Assembly (NCBI RefSeq): GCF_905475345.1
Contig: NC_066595.1
Span: forward strand, 5,642,501 to 5,706,500
DNA length: 64,000 bases
From: Vespula vulgaris
Lineage: Eukaryota > Arthropoda > Insecta > Hymenoptera > Vespidae
Direction of reading: 5' to 3'
This document shows, in pieces, positions 39,112-52,567 of this stretch (position 1 is its first letter; each line of letters starts with the position of its first letter). Under the pieces are notes generated by a model. That model saw only the letters and a program-made list of their open reading frames with translations, made no database searches and was not told where the DNA came from. The position numbers and the translations under genes were made by a program.

Positions 39112-39308
39112 TTTGAATTATCTGAAAGAAAAAGAAATACAAAATCGCACGCACACACACACACACGCGCGCATATATATATATATATATATACTCAAAT
39201 ATTTTGATAATTCTAAAAATTGTATGTGTAATTCTAAAAAAAAAAGAAAAAATAAAAAAAATCATAATGTAGCCTTCATAAATTTCTGAGTAGGTTAATT
39301 TTTTATGT

Positions 39309-39392
<84 letters not shown>

Positions 39393-40176
39393 AAATACTC
39401 TTGTAGGATTTTTTTAATTAATCGTATTTAACACCTTTGCTATAGGTTTTAGTTTGTTCTCCTTCGCGACAAGCATGGTATAGTATTATCATTCTCGTTC
39501 AATATACTATTGAACGAGCAATTACTTCGATTCCTTGAAGAAAAACACGTTGATACGAAACTTGTTTACAACTAACAATACTTACGTCATGAAATCTTTA
39601 CAATTCTCGATTTGAAATCTATCTTTCTTGTTTTGTAATTAAATGACAAATATTATTAAGTTCTATTTTCTCTTTCATTCGATTATGTATACTAATGAAT
39701 GAATTTTTATTTTTATTAAAAGATAATTCCTGTCAAACTTTTTCTTTATGAGATATAATCATCGTGAATTTATCAAGTTTTATTAATAGTTTAATCAGTT
39801 TCAATATAAAATTGATTGTGATTACAAAACAATATAAAGAATGTTAGTCGTAGATAAAAGGCATAGATGTCATCAGAAATCAATACATACTATACGAACG
39901 AGTGAAACAAACATCAATATTCCATATCTACGTGTGCCAATGAAGGCCACATTCAATACAAGTATTTACTCTGAAATAATGTTTTCGTTTGAAATATTTG
40001 TATCTCATAAAAAAAAATTATTAGAAAGTTATCGATCTTAAGTTTATCATACACGAGAACAAAAGGATAGAATCGATTAAAAAAAAAACAGAAAGTATAT
40101 CGATCCTATGGGAAAGTTCCATTAAAACATGAATTACGAACGTAGACCTTAAACGAGACCAAGCTTCTATGAAATA
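39112..40176. other. 5' flank of the minus-strand SOD gene
   Basis: Contains a (CA/CG)n run at about 39150-39172, short (TA)n, and the longest (TA)n microsatellite of the window at 39315-39388. The SOD promoter or a 5' non-coding exon should be here or further upstream; none could be assigned. Confidence 0.5.
39315..39388. repeat. (TA)n microsatellite
   Basis: About 74 bp of perfect TA repeat, the longest dinucleotide tract in the window. Confidence 0.97.
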
Positions 40177-40631
40177 CAGTGAGTCACAAAATTAATCATA
40201 TTCACACATGGAAAATGAGCTATTTTTTCTTTTACAATGAACAAAGTGTCGTTATGAATATATCAAAGTGTAATAAGGAAAACCATTGTACTGTATGAAT
40301 TTTTATAAAGATCAGTATATCATTTTCAAAGATTTTCATCTAATCGTATTATAAATATTAATCAGTATTAAAATCAACTACGATCGTTTAAAGATTTCCA
40401 TTTTAATAGTCATTGACTCGCTATAATTCGTTTCAAAATTGATAGACTTTAATATTATGTATGATAGGATTTAATGAAAAATTATTATTCCAAGCAATCA
40501 CCATTTTTTAATAAACTCATGAAACTTTCTCGATTGTATTCAAAATTTCTAGACACTTCGTTCATTCTTAAAAAAAAAAAGAAAAAAACCATCATTCTGA
40601 AACATTATAGAATCAATTTTGCGAGTCACTG
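40177..40631. mobile_element. Non-autonomous Tc1/mariner-like element, 455 bp, TA-flanked
   Basis: The left end reads CAGTGAGTCACAAAATTAAT. The reverse complement of the right end reads CAGTGACTCGCAAAATTGAT. The dinucleotide TA flanks both sides (40175-40176 and 40632-40633), the Tc1/mariner target duplication. The interior has only broken short frames. A related end occurs at 61.75 kb, where it matches the right arm of this copy for about 250 bp, so this is a dispersed family. Confidence 0.75.
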
Positions 40632-40633
40632 TA

Positions 40634-43352
40634 CACATGACGTACATATCGATCGCGAAGAAAGAGGTACTCATCTAGAAAACCTGCGCACAAAACGACC
40701 CTATAACGCGTCGTTTTTATTTGATGAAAAAAGTTACACATAGGAATAAGCCTCCACGATTACTTAACATAAAAAATATTGATTGATAACAATTGGTGAA
40801 CGATTTTAACGAATGAAATCACACGTAAGTATTAGTGTCACATTTACAAAATGAAAACAAAAGTTGCATTCCTATGAATGCAATCCTAGAAATGAAACTC
40901 ATCAAATCACACACTTTTCTTAAATAAAACGATAAGAAATATCTAGTAAATAAAGCTATCAAAAATAAACAAATTTCGGGATTATTTAATTCAATGATCC
41001 ATAACGAATAACAAATCTCTCCATTTTTCAAAATTCTCTCCAAAGAAAACAGGCTTATAACAAGGATCAAATCTTCAAAAAAATCTCACATAAAATTAAA
41101 CAAAATTAGATCACACATTTCAAGGAACAATCGTTTTACAATAACTATTACTGTAATTCTAAAATAGCTTTTTATAAAATTTAACGTTTCATTCATTGAA
41201 CACTAAATCTGATCTAAATATCTTTTTTTCTTTAAATAATATAAAATCGTTTTCTTTAAACTTCGACATTTAGTTCACTTTAATAATAAAAGACTCGACT
41301 TACTTTTGATGTGACAAATTTGTGACTGATTTGGATATATATTATCCAAATAATTATATCATATTTCTTTGGAGAAAATCATAATTATTTAATTATTACG
41401 TTTTGCGCGATCGCTTTAGTAAAATGAATTCGCGAAACGGTGTATCATGATAAATTTTATAACGTCCCTGACAGGTAAAGAGGACAAGCTTATCGACGAA
41501 TATGCAGGAGAAAAGTGAAAGGGAACCTACCGAGTAAGAAACGAACGTAAAAGCCAAGCGAATAATACGGACACCGAATGGCTGACTGTGGATGCTGTGC
41601 CATGTGTTCCGCTTTATATTAGCTTCTATGTATACATCCCCACCCAATATTCAAGCAAATCGGTTACGGGCAAATACCTCGTAAAAGAGCATGCACCGCT
41701 GCTTTGTAACTTGATGACCGTAGGATGTAGATATGTACGCTTTGACAATGACGGAAGATTTGAGATCAGCAAGATACTTACAAAATTTATTCATTTTTAC
41801 GCTATTATTACGAAAAGGAAAGTTAACTGTGCTTGTAATGTTTTTATCATTCATATTATAAAATCACGGTGATAATAATATAAAAAGTTATTGTTCATTT
41901 TTTTCTTGCTACATACACACACGCGCGCGCACGTATATCTTTCCAAGGTAATTTTATTATCGTTTGATCGTCACATCGATCAAATATAAACTTTAAATTA
42001 AAAAATTTATGTTTTATACGTAGAATGATATATATGACATATATGATATATACATAGTATGATATAATATCTCGATGAAATCGATGGAAGAATTATTGAT
42101 ATTCTTTGATTATCTTATTCTCAGTTTTTCATAATCCAAATGAAATTAAATTATTATTAATCGACGATCTTATACCGATTGTGAAAATATTTAAATAGAT
42201 ATATCATAACATATACACGATTTACAAAATTTCTTAGCCTTTTGCCAAAGTCAAGTATTTCAAAGTGCAATCCCGTGGCTCAATTAGATCTTATTTAGAC
42301 AATGTGTTATAGTCGAGATACGATTGGACGTATCCGTTACAAAGTAGCATTGCACGAAGTAATGCATAAATGGACATTGGGTTAATAGGATAATCGCGAG
42401 AAATAATAGAAGAACCGCGAGCACTTCTCGATCTTATCATGTCAGAGATTTATATATATATATATCTATATGTTTAACATTGATAAATAAGACTTTTACT
42501 AAAATAAAGAAATCTAACGATGCTAGTATGTTACTTTTTAAAAATCGTTTTTCATTTGCTGTCTTTTTATATCTTCGAAAAATAATGATGCATATATATA
42601 TATTTTTTTTTACACTTCCTTTGATCTACGAATATTGATCTAGGAATAAAAAAAAAATTTATCTATCCTAATCGTCATAAAAAAAGAATAACAAAGTCCA
42701 TTCTTTAATTTATCATTAGCGACTCGAGTATAAAAAAAAAATGTATGAATAGTAAAAATAAGTAAATGTTAATGAAAAGTTGTAAACTATAAATCATATA
42801 AAAAGAATCATGATTATACCATGAAAAAAAGAACAGAGAGAAAGAGATAAGGTTTCAATTATTATTATCAATAATTGAAGGATAATTGACGAAACGATTA
42901 TTATTATAGGAAACTAAATCACATTTTGATTTTTGTAATATATTAATTCGAGAAAAATAAAGTTTTCTTAGAATTCTCCGAGTTAAATGTTAGAATACGA
43001 TCGATCAACGCATATAAGGGTCACGGAATATTCCGCATTTATATTTTTCCAACTGGTATCTGCAGATAATGAAAAATTCTAATTTTATATATTTAATCTA
43101 TCTTTGCATTTTCTAGTAGTCAACAAAAAAGTGAATAAAACTGACTACTATCTTATTTTCTTTATATATGACACATTTCTTTGGTGTGTATTGTTTAATT
43201 TGTTATTAAAAAAGCACGTATATTTATTGAAATTTACTCATACTCGTATTTATGTAAACTAACAAACATTTTTAATTCTAACAGGAGAATTTACAGCAAG
43301 AGGTAAATTAGATGCAAAAGAACCTTACACATAATGTGTTAACTATCTTTAA
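40634..43352. other. Intergenic AT-rich DNA with one GC-richer island
   Basis: The island at about 41400-41770 is open in part on both strands and unrecognised. It could be a distal 5' non-coding exon or promoter of the minus-strand SOD gene, but no supporting splice site was fixed. Nothing else recognised. Confidence 0.4.
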
Positions 43353-43707
43353 CCTTTTCACACCCACGAGCGAGATATCTCGCGACTACCTAATGCTTTG
43401 AACTAAATATAATACATTCTTGCATTTCCAAACATGTAAAAGTCACGTCATTAGTAAGTATCGAAGCTCTAACGAGATAGTTTTATCATATGTAAGTTTA
43501 ATTTCGATTGTATTCATAAATGTATAATAACGTAGATAACAATGTCTATTAATACTCGAAAAATACAAAAATTAAATAATAATCAACAATAAAGAATGAT
43601 TCTTAAAAACCATTTAACAGGATATCTCCAAAAAAAGTATTCGACGATCGTTACTCGTCAATTACGATGCACATATGTGAAAATTTTGTTGAAAAATACG
43701 AAAGAGT
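43353..43707. mobile_element. Possible second TTAA-flanked (piggyBac-like) element
   Basis: A 355-bp interval lies between TTAA at 43349-43352 and 43708-43711. The ends read CCTTTTCACACCC (left) and, on the opposite strand, CTCTTTCGTATTTT (right), so similarity is weak. A perfect 14-bp palindrome GCGAGATATCTCGC sits at 43370-43383, close to the left end, as subterminal palindromes do in such elements. TTAA is common in AT-rich DNA, so this is tentative. Confidence 0.25.
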
Positions 43708-43711
43708 TAAT

Positions 43712-46700
43712 TGTATTTACTTATTTACTTGAGTGAAAGAGATATATACTCGATAAAATTAAAGATCATCAACGGTGTGTGTCAGGTGGTAGGGATAATT
43801 ACAGATCAAATTGAAGTCTCCTTTGTATGCTTGAATCCTCTTTATAAAGGAAACCGGATATTACATTTGCAAAGCTCCGATTGGAGATTCAACTACGCAG
43901 TAGCATTTCGCACAATTGGGATCTTGTCATTATTGTTTCCGTCTTGTATAAATACATTGACAAAATTCGATTAAAGTCTTATTTCCACGTCATATTACCG
44001 CACATTTTGATCGTTATATTCTCGATAACTCGGTCAAAATAAATTAAATTTTCCATTACTACGAAGAAAAACAGATATCGAATAAGCTTACGTTATTTAA
44101 TATAAATGTCATTTAATATAAAATTGAATTATTTTATTTTATTGTTAACCAAAAATTTACTTCAAAAATGAAGAAATGTAAAATGTACCTGATACAACAA
44201 ATTTTGAGAAAAATAATAAACTAATAATAATAAGTAAGATTTGTTAAATCGTATACTTATAACTTTAAAGATTGTTATAACGAATTTTTAGGATTTTGTT
44301 TTAAAAATGAAAATAATTTTTTATCAACAAATAAAATCCTTCGTTCGTTATTTTTTTATATTATTTTAAATTCTTAGAAAAGTATCAATATATTTTATTC
44401 TTCGAAAGATTTTCTTTTATTCATAAGATATTAGATTATAATCGACAACGTTCTAACATCCAATTATATAACAATTAGCTTATTTGCAATTATATTCATC
44501 GAGATATATATTATCAATAAACGTTATATAATAAATGTGATTCATATCTATGACTGTTCTTTAGTACACATGTATTAAGCTGAATTCATAATATATTAGA
44601 ATGTTTTCGTTCTAAACGATTTCCTCTGATCAATGTATATGTCTATTTACACGTACATGCCATATAACATGATTAGAAATAAATAAATAAATATATATGT
44701 ATAAAAGAGTATGTTATAGATACTTTTTAACTAGGTAGCTGGAATGAATGGTGAGCATTTATCTTTAAAACGAGCGGAAAATTACAATGATGTAAAATAA
44801 GGAAATTCCGTTCGAACGTTTCCTCATACAATGTATGTATGTTTGTATGTATGTGTGTGTGTGTGTGTATCATATCTTTTTTTTGATTGAAATAAAAAAA
44901 AAGATACGAAACAAAATTAGAAAAGATTAGAAACAAAAAATAAAATAGTTCTAAGTTGATTATATATTTACGATCATATATTTTTTGCAAGTGCATCTAA
45001 TAATGCATGTGCATTTTACAGTTACATTATTTTCTTGATTAAGTACTTTCCTTTTTTTTACATATATCAAATTCTTTCTAACATTCTACAAAAAAAAATT
45101 TAAAAAAACAAAAAACTAAAAAAAAATATTAAATAATATAGTCGAAAAATGATTGGTTCGCGAGATATCTTGAAAAAAATGTGAATCTAATGATTCACGC
45201 AAGTGTTACAAATCATTTTTTTTCTTTTTTGTTGAAGTTATAAAAAAATATTGTAGAAGAAAAATGAATGATTCAAGGTTTATTACATATAAATGTAGTA
45301 CGCATACGCATATGCATATACATTATTGCACTTTTTTATGTATTTCTAAATAACTGTGTTAACTTACAAGTTCATAAGAACGTCTATTTATTATTAACAA
45401 TGATCTTCTCAACAAGTTATTTAAAAAAACTTTTTAAAAAAATGAAGGTGATATCAATTTTTTATTAAAAAAATAGCATTTCTGCGATTTTTATTTTTAT
45501 AATTTCTTGATGATCAAGTATCGATAACTTTTTGTTTAAAGCTTTTTTTTATTCCACTCGAAAAATGCCTAAAATATCTTGATGATCGTTGCAAGATTAT
45601 CAGAATTGTCCTAAAAGAATTTTTATTCATGTCAGTCATATTGTAGATAAGAACCTATAACTCGAACACCATGCTATATTTTTTTCTAATCTTTTTTTCC
45701 ATTTTGAATCATGCAAAATATTACTAAATATTTGAATTTGAACTAACAGCGTACAAATAATTCGCCTTATCTACCACTTTAAATCTGTTCAAAATTGAAT
45801 AAATAATAGGACTAATTACAATTATATATAACATACACGTAAAACTTAAAAACCTATTTCGGAAACGAAGAAAATAAAGTTCTGATAATCCTCTTATCAA
45901 AGATATATGTATGAGATTCGTAAATATCGTATACGTTTATTTTTCTATAAAAATAACTACTGATTATAGTAAAGTGAAAGATACTTTAAACATAATATTT
46001 CTTTGCAACGTTTAAAACATTTCTTTATAATCGTTATTTATAATCGTTATAGCATACGTAGTACGTATTTGTATGATACGTATTGTATTCAAACCTTGGC
46101 ATAACATTTTATGGTATATAGATCGAACCACAGTAAGTAACTAACAATAAGCTACTTGATCCATAAATAATTCGGTAAAACTGTCTTATAGAACTTTTGC
46201 GTATGACCTTTTTCTACTAACTGCTACTGGCAATCGCAAAAACGAAAGCTAATAAAATATTTCACGACATAGAAGGCTTATTATTTCTTTCTTTTATATA
46301 TTTTTTCTTTCTTTTTCTTACATTATATTTCTTACGACATATTTTTTTCATGGCTCGAGTCTTATATTCCTTTTTTGAACGCGAAATGTCGAAAAATTTA
46401 ATCGCATTGTTAAATTATAAAAAAAGATAATGATGATGATGATTATGATGATGATGATAACAAAATTTTTTCATTATCAATAATGGACATAGATTTGTAA
46501 AGAATTAACTGGAAGATAAAGATAAATTCAAAAGCTTGTTTCCAAATTATTTTAAATCCATATTTTACAAAAACAGAGATAAAGTTTCGATAAAGTTTTT
46601 TTCTCGCAAAAAAATATTTTTGTATTTTAAAACACTTAATTATATATGAAATAATTTATGTAATTAGATATACAATTACATTTGAATAGTTATAATAGAA

Positions 46701-49700
46701 CTAACAATTTCCTCGGCTTTATGATAATTTGGGAAAAAAAAAGATCTATTCATTTATAATTATCCTTTACTTACCGAAATAATAGTTAATTCATTTCACG
46801 TGAAGTATTATAATTTGTTTACTTATCTTTTAAATTTGTTATTATTAAAACAATTGTAAAAATTTTTGAACTCCAAATTTAACGAAGAAGAACTAAACGA
46901 AATTTATATAATATCATACGCGATCCTTATCAAAAATTAAGATATTATTTCAAAATAAGAGATCCGAGAGTGTAATCACGAATATTTTGCAATAGACAAT
47001 CAGAATTTCGTCGGCATTGATTAAGTATGTGGCCTAACACACGCGTATTTACACGTTTTATCGCGATAATAATTATTTTCTTATCGTCCTTGTTTTATCA
47101 CAAAATACATGATAAGAATTTTAATAACGTACCCTTTGCTTTTAGCTTCTCTTCTTCTTCTTCTTGTTCTTCTTTTTCTTCTTCTCCTTTGAAATTCTCA
47201 CTTTTTCTTTCCGTCGATATCAGAGGACGAGCAAACAATTGATGTTTCTTGCGTGAAAGAATAAAAATAAGAAAAAACGGTCAAACGTGCACTGTATCGT
47301 TGTCTAGAAGAAACTGAAAGCAGTCTATAGACAGGTGCGACATTCGCTTTAGACGACACTAGTATATCTCAAGCTTACATTTCATGTCAGTATACACATA
47401 AATATGCGTACATCGTATACGTCCACGTATTATGTATCTATCTATGTATGTGTGTAAGTGAGAGCTACGTCGTAACCAATGCCCCACTATTTTCTCCTCG
47501 AATATTGTCGTCGTCGTCGTCGTCGTTGCCTTCAAGGTCCCGTGGACTATTGCGCGATTACTATAAGTATACTAGTCTAGAGATAAACACCTAAAATACA
47601 AATTATCAATGATTATAAAAGATAAAATTATTACGATTCTCTAGAAAAAAAAAGAAAAGCCATAGAAATGTAGAAAATCGAAAGTATTATTATAAATTAA
47701 TATAAATAATATAAATAAATTAATAAATAACATCGAAATTTTTGAAAAAGAACTATGAATATTTCAACAAAATTTCTCAATATTATTATGAATCAATTAT
47801 GTTATCATTAAAAATTTTATATAATATGTGTTATATTATATTATACAATTATATATAATTAATATGTGTTTTTAAATATTTTTTTTTTTATTTGGATTAC
47901 CAAATATTTTTCTTTATAATAAAATAATACCTTAAAATATATTGGAAATGATCAACAATTTCAAGAATTCATTTCTAAAAATATATTTTAAGAATAAGAA
48001 AATTTGTTGAACGAGCTTACCAAGCTAGAAAGAATAAAAAAAGAGAACATGCTCGCTGACAATTTCATCATTAATCTCGCTAACTTTTAGGCTAAATCTT
48101 CCTTGGCCCGCTTACCTCCTTTTTCGATTTCTCCTTGAAATTTTTTATACTTTCAAATGTATACACAAGAATTTTTTTGATACGAGCGATCATTAGACAG
48201 CTTTTAAAAATATCATCGTTTCGTTCATAGTACCAATTAGCTCTCTAATATCGTAGATAAATAACTGATTTTTCTTTTTCGTACATAAAAAATTTTCGAA
48301 TAATAAGATCTTTTCAATTCTTTTTTTTACAATCGACTCCATATTCAAGTCGTTCAAATCTATTATTATTCCTGTTATATGCAATTCAGTAATTTATTAT
48401 ATAATACAATATTTATTATTTGTTAAAGAATAAGTTTACTTATTTATAAATATATATATTTATATTTATAAATAAGCATATTTGTTCTTTATTTATTTAT
48501 TATTATAGATTATTTATTACAGAATAAATATCTATACGCGATTACAACAAAACTTGCTTTGGAATCAGTTTTACAATTTTTCTATTTTTTCCACTTCGGA
48601 TATCGTACTAATTCACAATATTATCGAATTTAATGCATAAACTCTCATAAAGCGTATATTTATCATGTAAGATAAATAATTCTCACAAGTATCATATATA
48701 TCGAGTTATCGATAATATACGTGACATTTAAAAACCACAGAAATCAAACGCCTGGTAGAACTAATTAATTACTTCGACGAGCACAAGTTGCAGTTGATAA
48801 AGGTTGTTCACCGATTATCAGACGTTTCTCTCTTCATTAATCATGCATACAAGGTCATTTATAAATAAATAGATATTTTCTTATTAATACAGCGTTACGC
48901 ACGATCATATTTTTTAATTAAGTCTACAAAATTAAATGAAAATGTTTAAAGTAACCGCTTCGACGAACATTTACGACACGTTGTAAAGGTGAATCACGCA
49001 CTCGTTGAAAACTACCAATATCTACGGTACAATTTCAAATGCATTACGTCTCTCTCGTCGTAAATCATGAATATCATAAGTATAGATCAAACGGAGCTCT
49101 CTAAGGGGTAACAAAATTTTCATGAATTTTATACATAAAAATAATCAAATAAGTAAATAAATGTAAAATAAATGTAAATGATCAGATCCTTTCCTACAGT
49201 GATGAATCTTTTTCTTCACCGTCATATAATGATGAACGATACATAGATATGTACCCACATAATTACATACATCTATTTGTAGACTTAGCATGAAGACGAG
49301 GCCGATCGTTGCCTGACGCGATCATATCGGATTCACTTCGCTTTCACTTTGCTCGTCCGTCAGCATTGCATATCGAGTTTATACTTCCGTGTGTGCGTAT
49401 GTGGCGATGAACCAGGTATCCTATGTATACTATATTCCATTTGCAGCAAAGCAACTCCGAGAAAATGCAAGCAAAAAATACATGTGGCAAGTCGAAAGAA
49501 AGAAACTAAGTGCATATACAAAAACCGATTATTAAAAATATTCGGATTCTTTTTAAAATAAAATAATTTTTTTTTAATTCTCAATATGAAAGTATATAGT
49601 ATTATTCTAAGAATTAAAAATTAATATAGCCGTAAATTGTAGCAGCGATAAAAAAATACAAAACAAGCTTCCTGCAAATTTTATATCGAAAATCGAATAT

Positions 49701-50185
49701 ATATTTGACTTCGTCGATTATTTTTTCTTTTTTAACCATTTGATCTGGAAAATGTTATTAATCCAATTTGTCTTTAAAATTTATAACGAACGTTTTCGTT
49801 ATAAAATCGATATGATCGTTCTAAACGAAAAATATTCATATGCATATTTTATATGTCAAAAACCTTTAGTTTTTATATACGAACACTCGAATCGAAATGG
49901 TTCGCTCTATACTTACGGCGATTAATTCAGAATCGGTTCAAAGAAGCAAAAAGCTCGCTTCTCTCCCTGTCATCGATCAAACTTTCCGAACGGTACAATC
50001 GTGTAAAGAAAATTACTACAAGATAGGAAATGAATAAATTCTTTAGTTCAAACCAACGCGTAGTAGCATCAGATTTAATAACTATAATAAAGTCTGATCC
50101 CATTTTCTGTAGAAATAGTAATTTATAAATTTTATAACTATAGAAATGTCCATGTATTAATCCGTTTGCCAGTAACCGATGGTAC

Positions 50186-50219
<34 letters not shown>

Positions 50220-50383
50220 TACGGATATTTATATACATGGTGCAAGTGCCTTCCAGCACCATAATCCGGTCTTGTCCTCGTCGTGACTCGTCGGTGACGT
50301 AACCCATAAATAGAAGTCAGGAGAGTAAACCCAGCAGACGTTATCCGTCTTCGAGGAGAAACGATTCTTTCTAATAACGATAC
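43712..50383. other. Gene desert upstream of the plus-strand SOD gene
   Basis: No protein or RNA gene recognised. Visible items are a CTT/TTC tract near 47150-47180, a (GTC)n run near 47506-47526 and a GC-richer block near 49290-49420. That block ends in a donor-like CCAG/GTATCC and could be a 5' non-coding exon of the SOD gene (inference). A (TA)n run lies at 50189-50218. Confidence 0.45.
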
Positions 50384-50401
50384 GTGTACCATAAAAAAAA
50401 G

Positions 50402-51268
50402 ATGCAAAGAACATTAAAGATCACGATCATGATGATCCTCTTAACGCAGAAAACGTACGCTGAGGTCCATGAGCAAACGACGATGAATACAAACGAAAGG
50501 ATACTATTCATAAGAAGTCTTCCTGGTTATCCTGGAAGTAGAAGCAACTTGTACGAGGTTTACATGGAACCATATTTCTTTGTATGTATTAAAAAATTTC
50601 ATCTCTCTTTCCGTATATCCTCTTTCTCCTTTCTTGTTAACAATGTTTTCTATTATTAAATTCTATCAAAATATGCAGGTAATAGGAATGAAAGCAGTGG
50701 TTGAGATGAAAGCACTCGGGAAAGATGGGTCGCCAATAGAAGGTCCTAGAGGAAGCTTGACACTGGAACAACAAGTCGATGGAGTTAAGATAAATGGAAC
50801 TATAACGGGTTTGAGTCCGGGTATACATGGATTTCATGTACATGAAAAAGGTGATCTTAGAGAAGGATGCGATTCTGCTGGGCCGCACTTTAACCCATAC
50901 ATGGTAATATAAGTAAACATTTTGTTTGTGTCCTCTTTCCTTCTCTTTTTTTTCTAATTTTGTGCTACACAGTATTTCATATACATACATATTGTACATA
51001 TATGAATATATAGGTAAATCACGGAGCACCAAATGACCCATTACGGCACGTCGGAGATTTAGGTAATATCGAGGTCGGACCTGATGGAGTAGCACAAATC
51101 AACGGTATGGATCATTATCTGAGTTTGGTCGGAGTTCGCGGTGCTATTGGAAGAGCATTGGTAATACATGCAAAACCAGATGACTTTGGTCGCGGAGGAA
51201 CCGAAGAAAGCATCAAAACTGGATCAGCCGGAGCTCGATTAGCTTGTGGCATTATTGGATTTTCATAA
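50402..51268 (+). CDS. Secreted Cu/Zn superoxide dismutase-like protein, 219 aa, three exons
   Basis: Second Cu/Zn SOD of the window. Exons 50402-50581, 50679-50903 and 51014-51268 join in phase 0 at GT-AG sites. The start at 50402 places a hydrophobic leader (I-T-I-M-M-I-L-L-T) ending T-Y-A-E, a probable signal peptide; an upstream in-frame ATG at 50384 would add M-Y-H-K-K-K. An unusual extension of about 40 residues, rich in Y, P and S, separates leader and SOD domain. All ligands are present: Cu H113, H115 and H187; bridging H130; Zn H138, H147 and D150; disulphide C124 and C213; arginine R210. It is therefore predicted active, unlike some SOD-related insect paralogues (for example Rsod) that have lost residues, though it could be an Rsod or Sod3 relative. 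Final exon length equals that of the other SOD gene. Confidence 0.93.
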
Positions 51269-51671
51269 ACGTAATTTTTGATTCTCCTTCGTCTCACTTT
51301 ATACTGTCTATAATGTCGAGTGTTTTATTTCAATATCGATCGTATCTTATCGATTCTTCCATTCAAACTCGATCAACCTCAAGAATTCTTCTACCAACTT
51401 GAAAGTGAAATAGAACGACGAATGTGAAAGGATTAGATATCTGTCATATCCTAAGGGTATACGACCACTCCTTTAATAATTAACAAGCAACTATAAATTT
51501 GCATTGATGAATGTTCCCTTCTAACGCAAGCTATCCTCACCATGTATACTTTCACACAAATAAAATGATTAATTTCACGTAATAAATAAATAAATATAAA
51601 CATTTAGAAAAATATATGATTCTCTTTCATTCATTACGCTTCGTAATGAGATAATAATAATTTTGATAATA
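51269..51671. other. 3' flank of the plus-strand SOD gene
   Basis: Contains the SOD 3' UTR. AATAAA-type hexamers occur around 51556-51590. No gene recognised. Confidence 0.6.
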
Positions 51672-52293
51672 TACAGTAGAGGACAAAAGTTTAAAACGAT
51701 AATCCTTTCTGAAGGATACGTTATCAACGATTAACAGAATATTCTTATAATTATACATCCTTCTTTCGATTTACGCGTAGTGTTCGTTCCATACGTTTTT
51801 TTTTCCGTAGAAGAAAACAGCATAGAATTTATCAATACGAAAAAAGAATACTACAGAAAGTTGCCGATAATAATAATTTCATAAAAAAAGAAAAATGAAA
51901 ATTTAGAAAAATCAAAATAAATTCTATTCGTTATCGGTGTCTATACCGTAATCCGAAACAATCAATCTTATCTTCTTAATTTGCACAAAATCATTATCTT
52001 CATCGCTTGAAATATCTAGAAACCTTTTAATCATTAAGGATCACGGAAAAATATATTTTCTCATCGCGTAAAATGAGATCGCGTAAATTGATACAGAGTA
52101 TAAAAAGTCTGCATAAAAACGGAGGGATTATTTACCGCATATAAAAAGCACCGCGTAAATCGATGAAAGGATATACATTTATACTATTTGTGTATAATTT
52201 TACGACTCTCAAGACTTAATACTTTGCGGATACTTGAAACATAATACGATAATCTTTAAAAAAAATCGTCTTGAACTTTTATCCGCTACATAT
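51672..52293. mobile_element. Non-autonomous Tc1/mariner-like element, about 620 bp
   Basis: The left end contains CAGTAGAGGACAAAAGTTTA then AAACGAT. The reverse complement of the right end (52261-52293) contains TGTAGCGGATAAAAGTTCAA then GACGAT. The inverted repeats match over about 30 positions with few differences and are flanked by TA. No transposase frame lies between. It differs in sequence from the 40.2 kb element, so it is a separate family. Confidence 0.65.
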
Positions 52294-52567
52294 AATTCCT
52301 ATACCATAATTTCGCTGATCGGTTAAACGTTAAAAATGTGATTTTATTTTTATTTATGTAAAACATTGTTAGACTTTAAAACCGATAAAAATTGCTAATT
52401 AAAAAAAAAAGTAATAATAAGACATCGACAATTCGCAAGAACAGATGAAAAGATGGAATAAAAGATAGGAAAATAATATCTAAATATTTTGTTCGCATAA
52501 AATGATAGTTCAACATCGAATGTTATTAACGCACGATGATCTTTACGCACCGTTGTTATATTAAATA

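Noticed and set aside
48080..48145. Minus-strand GAG/GTAAGC donor after a lysine-rich frame
   Set aside because: A good donor alone, without an acceptor-bounded exon or recognised protein, is common by chance.
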